NCBI GenBank assembly: GCA_036260255.1
Contig: DATAAF010000010.1
Span: 1 to 5,769 of the forward strand
Source: DASZJY01 sp036260255
Lineage (GTDB): Bacteria > Actinomycetota > Acidimicrobiia > Acidimicrobiales > AC-14
Length of the DNA stretch: 5,769 bases
Reading direction: 5' to 3'
The number at the start of each line of letters is the position of its first letter. Position 1 is the stretch's first letter. Shown piece after piece: positions 1-5,381 of the stretch. Made by a program: the position numbers and the translations under genes. The notes beneath the pieces were generated by a model. The model saw only the letters and a program-made list of their open reading frames with translations, was not told the DNA's origin and did no database searches.

Positions 1-1257
1 GTCGGTGCCCATGCCGAAGCCGAAGCCGGCCATGGGGACGGCGGCGTGACGGGCGACGAAGCGGCGGCGCTGGGAGGCGACGAGCAGGATGCCCATGCCC
101 AGGGCGGCGCCGGCGATCATGCCCAGGTCGCCCGTGTCCAGGCCCGTACGGGCGAGGGTCTTGGTGCCGGGGCGGGCGTGGACGACCTTGGCCGCGTGGA
201 CCACGACCGGCTGGCGCCCGGCGACGAGCGTGGTCACCTGGGGGCAACCCTCGACCTGGCTGACCTCGGTGCTCGAGCTGTTGCCCACCGCCGTGGCCGG
301 GCCGGTGTTGATCACCGCCGTGCCAGTGGAGTTGTTGACCGGGCCGCCGATGGTGATCCCCACTCCCAGCAGCCCACCGGAGACCGTCTGCGGCGCGCTG
401 GCGTCGTTGGTGGAGGCGTTCCCGACAGCCGTGTTGTTGCCGGTGTTGGCCTCGGCCTCACCGCGGTTGGAGACGTTGACGTTCTGGAAGGACCCGAACC
501 GGCCGCTGGCGCAGGGGCCGGGACCGACACCCGCACCGCCCACGCCGTGCACGGCGCCGTGACCGGCGACGACCACGCCACCGCCACCTCCCCGCAGGGA
601 GGCCTGGCCGACCTCGGTCGAGGAGTTGTTCCCGACCGCAGTGGCGGCGCCGCTGTTGATGGCCGCCGTGCCGGTGGAGTTGTTGGTGGGCCCACCGAGG
701 GTCACCCCGAGGCCGAGCAGGCCGCCGCTCACGTCCTGGTTGCCGGTGGCGGTGTTGCGGGACGCGTTGCCCACGGCGTTGTTGCCGCCGGAGTTGGCGC
801 TGGCCGAACCGGCATTGGTGACGCCCGCGCCCTGCTGCTGGGCCCCGAGGAAGCTGGCCACCTGGTTGCCCGAGGTGTTGGACTGCCCGACCGTCGTGTC
901 CGAGGAGTTCCCAACCGCACTGGCCGGACCGGTGCTCACCGCGGCCGAGCCCTGCGAGGTGTTGGTCGGCCCGCTGAGCAGCCCGACGTTGGCGGCGATG
1001 AGCCCGCCGGTCGTACCTCCACCGGTCGCCGTGTTGTGTGAGGCGTTGCCGACGGCGGTGTTGCCCCCGCTGTTGGCGCTGGCCGAGCCCGAGTTGGTGA
1101 CGGTGGCGCCCTGGCTGCTCCCGCCGATGGGGATGACGATCTGGCCGAAGGCCATCGGGGCGGCGACCAGGCCGATCCCGCTGGCCGTGAGCACGGTCAT
1201 GGAGGCGATGGCCAGGCGACGGGCCACCGGGTGGTCAGAACCCTTACTCCGTGTCAT
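1..1257 (-). CDS. Exported repeat protein with LARTG sorting-type tail (3' end cut off)
   Basis: The reading frame is open from ATG at 1257 to the left edge, giving 419 residues with no stop, so the C-terminus is missing. Residues 1-38 look like a Sec signal peptide: Arg13-Arg14, a hydrophobic stretch at 15-34 and likely cleavage after AFG (36-38). Residues 51-335 hold three related units rich in Asn, Gly, Ala, Ser and Thr, with an Ala/Gly/His-rich insert near 221-258. Only two cysteines are visible, Cys249 and Cys338. LARTG (368-372) is followed by a hydrophobic segment (about 378-394) and RRR (397-399), the order of a sortase signal. LAxTG is the motif known for class E sortases of high-GC actinobacteria. 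The visible frame continues 20 residues past RRR, longer than a usual sorting tail. The start is backed by a good ribosome binding site. I infer a wall- or membrane-anchored surface protein. I do not recognise the repeat family, and its role is unknown. Confidence 0.85.
   Translation of the reverse strand, partial: MTRSKGSDHPVARRLAIASMTVLTASGIGLVAAPMAFGQIVIPIGGSSQGATVTNSGSASANSGGNTAVGNASHNTATGGGTTGGLIAANVGLLSGPTNTSQGSAAVSTGPASAVGNSSDTTVGQSNTSGNQVASFLGAQQQGAGVTNAGSASANSGGNNAVGNASRNTATGNQDVSGGLLGLGVTLGGPTNNSTGTAAINSGAATAVGNNSSTEVGQASLRGGGGGVVVAGHGAVHGVGGAGVGPGPCASGRFGSFQNVNVSNRGEAEANTGNNTAVGNASTNDASAPQTVSGGLLGVGITIGGPVNNSTGTAVINTGPATAVGNSSSTEVSQVEGCPQVTTLVAGRQPVVVHAAKVVHARPGTKTLARTGLDTGDLGMIAGAALGMGILLVASQRRRFVARHAAVPMAGFGFGMGTD
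61..156 (-). other. LARTG motif, membrane segment and RRR charge cluster (sortase-type signal)
   Basis: LARTG is encoded at 142-156, a hydrophobic run of about 17 residues follows, and three arginines are encoded at 61-69. This order (motif, membrane span, positive cluster) is that of cell-wall sorting signals, and the LAxTG form is the one reported for class E sortases. The caveat is that the reading frame goes on for at least 20 more residues (including GFGFGMG) beyond the arginines, so the protein may simply be membrane-anchored. Confidence 0.6.
253..1107 (-). repeat. Three degenerate repeat units (about 75 codons each) in the surface protein
   Basis: Unit 1 spans 883-1107 (residues 51-125), unit 2 spans 601-828 (144-219) and unit 3 spans 253-480 (260-335). 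Each unit has module A (VTNxGxAxAN, then AVGNAS), a hydrophobic linker (GGLLGxGxTxGGP in units 2 and 3) and module B (NNSTGTAxIN, then AVGN and SSTEV). AVGN begins at residues 68, 114, 161, 207, 277 and 323, so the A-to-B distance is exactly 46 residues in every unit. Units 1 and 2 follow closely; a 23-residue insert separates units 2 and 3. The copies are diverged at DNA level, so this is an old protein repeat and not a recent tandem duplication. A regular beta-strand fold is possible but only inferred. Confidence 0.85.
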
Positions 1258-1263
1258 TACGCA

Positions 1264-1270
1264 CTCCCCC
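1264..1270 (-). promoter_or_regulatory. Ribosome binding site of the LARTG surface protein
   Basis: On the minus strand GGGGGAG lies six bases before the ATG at 1257. This is the clearest Shine-Dalgarno sequence in the window, and it fixes the start of the surface protein ahead of the in-frame ATG at residue 20, which would cut into the signal peptide. Confidence 0.7.
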
Positions 1271-1329
1271 GCTCAGGCTGCCGAAGTCTGTCGCAGATCC
1301 GCCGCGACCGACAAACAAATCCGGGGCGA

Positions 1330-1356
1330 ACACTACCCCACAACGGGGCGTGTCAA
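1330..1356 (-). promoter_or_regulatory. Candidate promoter of the surface protein, with a dyad in its spacer
   Basis: The 115-bp gap between ilvD and the surface gene holds TTGACA (1351-1356, minus strand) and TAGTGT (1330-1335), good -35 and -10 matches for a primary sigma factor. The 15-bp spacer is shorter than the usual 16-18. Transcription would begin near 1323, leaving a leader of about 65 bases. The spacer is almost filled by a small dyad, CCCC-ACAAC-GGGG (1336-1348), which could be an operator or a weak hairpin after ilvD. No strong terminator for ilvD is visible, so some read-through from ilvD is possible. Confidence 0.45.
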
Positions 1357-1372
1357 GCGGTTTGAGCCCGTC

Positions 1373-3043
1373 CTACGGTTCAGTGACCGCGCCCCGGTCG
1401 GCGCCGGTCACCAGGCGGGCGTACTTGGCCAGCACACCGGTGGTGTAGCGGGGCTCGGGAACCTTCCGGTCGGCCGCCCGGGCGGCGAGGGTCGACTCGT
1501 CCACGAGCAGGTCGATGGTGCGGGCGCCGGCGTCGATCACGATGGTGTCGCCGTCGGCCACCAGGCCGATGGGCCCGCCGTCCACCGCCTCCGGGGCCAC
1601 GTGCCCGACGCAGTAGCCGTGGGTCCCGCCCGAGAACCGGCCGTCGGTGACCAGGGCCACGTCGCCGCCTCGACCGACACCCTTCAGGGCCCCGGTCACG
1701 GCCAGCATCTCGCGCATCCCGGGGCCGCCCTTGGGCCCCTCGTAGCGGATGACGACCACGTCGCCCGGCTGGATCCGCCCGGCCAGAATGGCGTCCATGG
1801 CCGCCGCCTCGCCGTCGAACACTCGCGCCGTCCCCTCGAACCGGAGGACGTCGATCCCGGCCACCTTCACCACCGCGCCGTTGGGCGCCAGTGACCCCCG
1901 CAGGACGGCCAGGCCGCCCTCGGCGTGGAGGGGGTCCGACAGCGGGTGCACGACGGTCCCGTCGGGCGGGGGCGGGTCGAGGGCGGCCAGGTTCTCGGCG
2001 ACGGTACGGCCGGTGACGGTGAGGCAGTCGCCCTCGAGCAGGCCGGCTTCGAGGAGCATGCGCATGACCACGCCCACCCCGCCCACCGCGTCCAGGTCGG
2101 TCATGTGGAACCGGCCGTGGGGCTTCATGTCCGCCACGTGGGCCACCCGCCGGCCCACCCGGTTGAAGTCCTCCAGGTCGAGCTCGACCCGGGCCTCGTT
2201 GGCGATGGCGAGGAGGTGGAGGACGACGTTCGTCGACGCCCCCAGGGCGTTGGAGACGGCGATGGCGTTGCGGAAGGCGGCCGGGGTCAGGATCTGGCGG
2301 GGACGGATGCCGGCCTCGACCAGGGCGACCACGGCCCGGCCGCTGGAGTAGGCCAGGTCGTCCCGGCGGCGGTCGACGGCGGGCGCCGACGACGAGCCGG
2401 GCAGCGACATGCCCAGGGCCTCGGCCACCGCGGCCATGGAGTTGGCCGTGAACATCCCCGCGCACGAGCCGATGGTCGGGCAGGCGTTGCGCTCGATGAG
2501 CGACAGCTCCTCCTTGGTGAGCCCGCCCGCGGCATGGGCCCCGACGGCCTCGAACACGCTCACGATGTCGAGAGCCTCGCCCTTCGACCCCCGGCCGGGG
2601 AGGATGGTGCCCCCGTAGAGGAAGACGGCGGGCAGGTTGAGGCGGGCGGCGGCCATGAGCATGCCGGGCAGGGACTTGTCGCAGCCGGCGAAGGTGACCA
2701 GGGCGTCGAAGCGCTCGGCGTGCATGACGGTCTCCACCGAGTCGGCGATGACCTCCCGGCTCACCAGCGACGCCCGCATGCCCTCGTGGCCCATGGAGAT
2801 GCCGTCGGACACGGCGATGGTCACGAACTCGAGGGGGAAGCCGCCCGCGGCCCGCACGCCGTCCTTGGCCCGCTTGGCCAGGCGGTCCAGGGGCATGTTG
2901 CAGGGGGTGACCTCGTTCCACGAGCTGGCCACCCCCACCTGGGGCTTCGACCAGTCGTCGTCGGTCATCCCGACGGCCCGGAGCATGGCCCGGGCCGGGG
3001 CTCGCTCGAATCCGCCGGTCACCTCACGGCTGCGTAGGTCCAT
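1373..3043 (-). CDS. ilvD: Dihydroxy-acid dehydratase IlvD
   Basis: The 556-residue product matches the IlvD/Edd family across its length. It dehydrates 2,3-dihydroxy-3-methylbutanoate and 2,3-dihydroxy-3-methylpentanoate to the 2-oxo acids used for valine, isoleucine, leucine and pantothenate, in the cytoplasm. Visible hallmarks are TPCN with Cys48, the signature CDKSLPG with Cys121 and Lys123 (the metal-binding, carbamylated lysine in the family), GSCAGMFTANSM with Cys194, and TDGRFSGGTHG near the C-terminus with Ser471, the proposed catalytic base. Three cysteines at these places are typical of the [2Fe-2S] dehydratases. ATG at 3043 gives the family-typical beginning (MDLRSREVTGGFERAPARAM) and a normal length. 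The frame stays open upstream through egtB on the opposite strand, but that part shows no IlvD sequence. There is no clear ribosome binding site before the ATG. It is divergent from egtB and upstream of, and co-directional with, the surface protein gene. Confidence 0.97.
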   Translation of the reverse strand: MDLRSREVTGGFERAPARAMLRAVGMTDDDWSKPQVGVASSWNEVTPCNMPLDRLAKRAKDGVRAAGGFPLEFVTIAVSDGISMGHEGMRASLVSREVIADSVETVMHAERFDALVTFAGCDKSLPGMLMAAARLNLPAVFLYGGTILPGRGSKGEALDIVSVFEAVGAHAAGGLTKEELSLIERNACPTIGSCAGMFTANSMAAVAEALGMSLPGSSSAPAVDRRRDDLAYSSGRAVVALVEAGIRPRQILTPAAFRNAIAVSNALGASTNVVLHLLAIANEARVELDLEDFNRVGRRVAHVADMKPHGRFHMTDLDAVGGVGVVMRMLLEAGLLEGDCLTVTGRTVAENLAALDPPPPDGTVVHPLSDPLHAEGGLAVLRGSLAPNGAVVKVAGIDVLRFEGTARVFDGEAAAMDAILAGRIQPGDVVVIRYEGPKGGPGMREMLAVTGALKGVGRGGDVALVTDGRFSGGTHGYCVGHVAPEAVDGGPIGLVADGDTIVIDAGARTIDLLVDESTLAARAADRKVPEPRYTTGVLAKYARLVTGADRGAVTEP

Positions 3044-3070
3044 GCGGTCGATGGTGTCACACTGGTCGGC
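3044..3070. promoter_or_regulatory. 27-bp divergent gap between ilvD and egtB
   Basis: The two start codons are only 27 bases apart, with no Shine-Dalgarno sequence on either side. At least one promoter must therefore lie inside the other gene's first codons, or transcripts start at or very near the start codons (leaderless, common in actinobacteria). A 9-base dyad, GTGT-C-ACAC (3054-3062), sits in the middle and is the only symmetric element seen; calling it an operator would be guesswork. If egtB really starts at GTG 3089, the gap becomes 45 bases. Confidence 0.5.
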
Positions 3071-3085
3071 TTGGACGTTCGTCAA
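3057..3085 (-). promoter_or_regulatory. Weak candidate promoter for ilvD overlapping the egtB start
   Basis: On the minus strand TTGACG (3080-3085) is a good -35 match. With a 17-base spacer the -10 would be GTGTGA (3057-3062), a poor match. Transcription would start around 3050, about seven bases before the ilvD ATG, so the message would be almost leaderless. The element overlaps the proposed egtB start codon and the GTGTCACAC dyad. Confidence 0.25.
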
Positions 3086-4356
3086 AAGGTGGCGAAGGAC
3101 CTCGAGGCGGTGCGCCGGCGGTCGCTCGACCTCCTCGACCCCCTCGACGACGAGGGGCTGCGGCGCCAGCACTCCCCCTTGATGTCGCCCCTCGTCTGGG
3201 ACCTGGCCCACGTCGGCAACTACGAGGAGCGGTGGCTGCTGCGCGAGGTGGCGGGCACCGCGCCGATCGACCCCTCGCTCGACGACCTGTACGACGCCTT
3301 CCGCCATCCCCGCCCCAACCGTCCGGCCCTGCCGTTGCTGGGCCCGGTCGAGGCGCGGCACTACATCGCCGACGTGCGGGGCCGGGTGCTCGACACCCTC
3401 GAGCGGGTCGACCTGGAGGACGAACGACCCCTGCTCGCCCGGGCCTTCGTCTACGGCATGGTCGTCCAGCACGAGCACCAGCACGACGAGACGATGGTCG
3501 CCACCCTCCAGCTCATGGAGGGTGCCGGCTACCGCCCCCTCGCCCCGCCGCCTCCGGCCGCGGTCGTGCCCGTGCCCGGGGAGATCACCGTGCCGGCCGG
3601 GCCGTTCGTGATGGCACCGACGACGAGGCGTGGGCGTACGACAACGAGCGCCCGGCCCACGTCGTGGACCTCCCGGCCTTCCGCATCGACGCCGCCCCGG
3701 TCGCCAACCGGGCCTACGCCCGCTTCGTGGCCAACGGCGGCTACGACGACCCCCGGTGGTGGACGGAGGAGGGCTGGGCCTGGCGGCAGAAGGAGGACCT
3801 CCGCCACCCACAGTTCTGGCGGGCCGAGGGTGGCGGACGCTGGTCGCGGCTGCGGTTCGGCTGGCGGGAGGATCTGCCCCTCGACGAGCCCGTCCAGCAC
3901 GTGTGCTGGTACGAGGCGGCCGCCTACGCCCGCTGGGCCGGGAAGCGCCTGCCCACCGAGGCCGAGTGGGAGAAGGCGGCATCGTGGGGCCCCGAGGGCG
4001 TGAAGCGGCGCTTCCCGTGGGGGGACGCCGAGGACGAGCACCGGGCGAACCTCGGCCAGACCCACTTCCGGCCCGCCGCGGTGGGCGCCTACCCGGGCGG
4101 GGCCAGCGCCTACGGGTGCCACCAGATGGTGGGGGACGTGTGGGAGTGGACGTCGTCGGACTTCGAGCCCTACCCGGGCTTCGCCACCTTCCCCTACCGG
4201 GAGTACTCCGAGGTGTTCTTCGGCTCGGGCTACAAGGTGCTCCGGGGCGGGTCGTGGGCCACCTCGCCCCTCGCGGTGCGGACCACGTTCCGGAACTGGG
4301 ACCACCCCATCCGGCGCCAGATCTTCGCCGGCTTCCGATGCGCCCGGGACGTGTGA
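3071..4356 (+). CDS. egtB: Ergothioneine sulfoxide synthase EgtB, frame broken near 3613
   Basis: EgtB is a non-haem iron enzyme that couples hercynine to gamma-glutamylcysteine (cysteine in some subfamilies) with O2 to form the sulfoxide precursor of ergothioneine. Residues 1-181 are read from TTG 3071 and carry the DinB-like domain: RQHSPLMSPLVWDLAH with His47, and QHEHQHDETM with His134 and His138, matching the three-histidine iron site. The FGE-sulfatase domain (RLPTEAEWEKAA, GDVWEWTSSDF, VLRGGSW, ending NWDHPIRRQIFAGFRCARDV) is in another frame from about 3616. Adding one G at ATGGC (giving Met-Gly-Thr) joins both into 428 residues, a normal EgtB length. Tyr376, Asp411 and Arg415 then align with mycobacterial EgtB residues used in catalysis and gamma-glutamylcysteine binding. 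As written, the first frame would stop at 4003 after a nonsense tail. GTG 3089 is an alternative start; neither has a clear ribosome binding site. egtD follows with a 4-base overlap. Function is near certain; whether the gene is intact is not. Confidence 0.93.
3611..3618 (+). other. One-base deletion (frameshift) inside egtB
   Basis: Upstream coding sequence ends in frame with GPFVM (ATG at 3611-3613), and downstream coding sequence resumes with ACC GAC GAC (from 3616) one frame away. The text reads ATGGCACC where ATGGGCACC would restore the common FGE-domain stretch GPFVMGTDDE. A single lost G in a short G run is the simplest account. No slippery heptamer is present, so programmed frameshifting is unlikely. 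Confidence 0.85.
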
Positions 4357-5336
4357 CCCCGCCCGTCCCGAACCCCGATGTCGAGGTCCACCTCACGCCC
4401 GAGGCGATCCGGGCCGCCCTGCGGCGGGACGTGGCCGCCGGCCTCACCTCGGTGCCCAAGGAGCTCCCGCCCAAGTGGATCTACGACGAGCGGGGGTGCC
4501 GGCTCTTCGACGACATCACCCGGCTGCCCGAGTACTACCCGACCCGCTGCGAGCGCAGCATCCTCGAGGAGCGGGCGGCCGAGATCGCCGCCGTCTCGGG
4601 CGCCGACACCCTCGTCGAGCTCGGTTCGGGCACGTCCGAGAAGACCCTCCTGGTCCTCGACGCCATGGCGGCCGCCGGCCGGCTCCGACGCATCGTCGTC
4701 TTCGACGTGAGCGAGCCCACCGTGCGCGCCGCGGCCGCCACCCTGGCTCGGGAGTACCCGCAGGCCGAGGTGCGGGCCGTGGTGGGCGACTTCGAGCACC
4801 ACCTGAGCGCCATCCCACGCGGCGGCCGGCGGCTGGTGGCCTTCCTGGGCGGCACCGTCGGCAACCTGGCCCCCAAGCAGCGGGCCCAGTTCCTGTCCGA
4901 GGTGGCCGCACTGCTGGCCCCGGGCGACGGGCTGCTGCTCGGGACCGACCTGGTGAAGGACGTGGCCCGGTTGGAGGCCGCGTACGACGACGAAGCCGGG
5001 GTGACCGCCGAGTTCAACCGCAACGTCCTGCAGGTGGTGAACCGGGAGCTGCACGCCGACTTCGCCCCCCAGCGCTTCGCCCACGTGGCCCGCTTCGACC
5101 CCGAGGAGGAGTGGATGGAGATGTGGCTGCGCTCGACGGAGGCCCAGGAGGTGGCGGTCGCCGACCTCGGCCTGCGGGTGGCCTACGCCCCGGGCGAGGG
5201 CATGCGGACCGAGATCAGCGCCAAGTTCCGCCGCCGTGGGGTGGAGGCCGAGCTGGGTGACGCCGACCTGGCCCTGGGCCGCTGGTGGACGGACCCGGAC
5301 GGCGACTTCGGGGTCTCCCTCTCGTTCAAAGAGTAA
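4353..5336 (+). CDS. egtD: L-histidine N-alpha-methyltransferase EgtD
   Basis: EgtD moves three methyl groups from S-adenosylmethionine to the alpha-amino group of histidine to make hercynine, the substrate of EgtB. From GTG 4353 the protein has 327 residues, close to the roughly 320 of mycobacterial EgtD. The S-adenosylmethionine site shows as VELGSGTSEKT (88-98), VFDVSEPT (116-123), GDFEHHL (145-151) and FLGGTVGNL (164-172). Tyr61, Asn171, Tyr211, Met257, Glu287 and Ser289 all align, at a constant offset of five, with the histidine-binding residues known from Mycolicibacterium smegmatis EgtD. GTG 4353 overlaps the egtB stop as GTGA, which suggests translational coupling. ATG 4338 is in frame and would add five residues. 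No clear Shine-Dalgarno sequence precedes either. The long open stretch upstream in this frame, inside egtB, has no EgtD character. The gene is intact, with a hairpin directly after its stop. Confidence 0.96.
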   Translation: MTPPVPNPDVEVHLTPEAIRAALRRDVAAGLTSVPKELPPKWIYDERGCRLFDDITRLPEYYPTRCERSILEERAAEIAAVSGADTLVELGSGTSEKTLLVLDAMAAAGRLRRIVVFDVSEPTVRAAAATLAREYPQAEVRAVVGDFEHHLSAIPRGGRRLVAFLGGTVGNLAPKQRAQFLSEVAALLAPGDGLLLGTDLVKDVARLEAAYDDEAGVTAEFNRNVLQVVNRELHADFAPQRFAHVARFDPEEEWMEMWLRSTEAQEVAVADLGLRVAYAPGEGMRTEISAKFRRRGVEAELGDADLALGRWWTDPDGDFGVSLSFKE

Positions 5337-5355
5337 GGGCGCCCGAAGGCGCCCT
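5336..5355. terminator. GC-rich hairpin terminator between convergent genes, cUUCGg loop on the minus strand
   Basis: AGGGCGCC-CGAA-GGCGCCCT forms an 8-bp stem with a four-base loop; its first base is the last base of the egtD stop. On the minus strand the loop reads UUCG closed by C-G, the classic very stable tetraloop, and the stem is followed by TTACTCTTT inside the end of egtD. It therefore looks best as a terminator for the leftward gene ending at 5382. It can also end egtD transcription, though no U-run follows on the plus strand, as is usual in actinobacteria. Confidence 0.7.
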
Positions 5356-5366
5356 CACTCACCTCC

Positions 5367-5380
5367 GCCGGAGACCCGGC
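5367..5380. terminator. Second small hairpin next to the leftward gene's stop
   Basis: GCCGG-AGAC-CCGGC makes a 5-bp stem with a four-base loop, ending one base before the stop codon at 5382. It lies between the stronger hairpin and the leftward gene, so a leftward transcript meets two stems in a row. Such a short stem is common by chance in very GC-rich DNA, so support is weak. Confidence 0.3.
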
Positions 5381-5381
5381 G

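Noticed and set aside
253..1107. Chaplin domains or PE_PGRS-type repeats in the surface protein
   Set aside because: The chaplin core with its paired cysteines is absent, and there is no PE domain or GGAGG-type run. Only the overall plan is similar.
46..1894. Long plus-strand open frames (46-1041 and 626-1894) opposite the surface protein and ilvD
   Set aside because: They are antisense shadows. The minus-strand frame has the signal peptide, repeats, anchor and ribosome binding site, and the other overlaps IlvD.
3605..3620. Programmed -1 frameshifting in egtB
   Set aside because: There is no slippery heptamer, and EgtB is not known to use recoding. A lost G is simpler.
3071..4003. A separate 310-residue protein ending at 4003
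   Set aside because: Its last 129 residues are out-of-frame Arg/Thr/Pro-rich text over the EgtB FGE domain. It is a product of the missing base.
3630..4337. Upstream part of the egtD frame, open since 3630
   Set aside because: It overlaps the well-supported FGE domain of egtB in another frame, and the sequence is typical GC-rich shadow. EgtD begins at 4353 or 4338.
3044..4474. Extension of the ilvD frame by 477 codons upstream (a 1033-residue reading frame)
   Set aside because: It lies antisense to egtB and egtD, is Arg/Pro/Gly-rich shadow sequence and shows nothing of IlvD. The family-typical N-terminus begins at 3043.
4378..4710. Small plus-strand frame beginning at ATG 4378
   Set aside because: It is inside egtD in another frame, Ser/Arg/Pro-rich, with no ribosome binding site.
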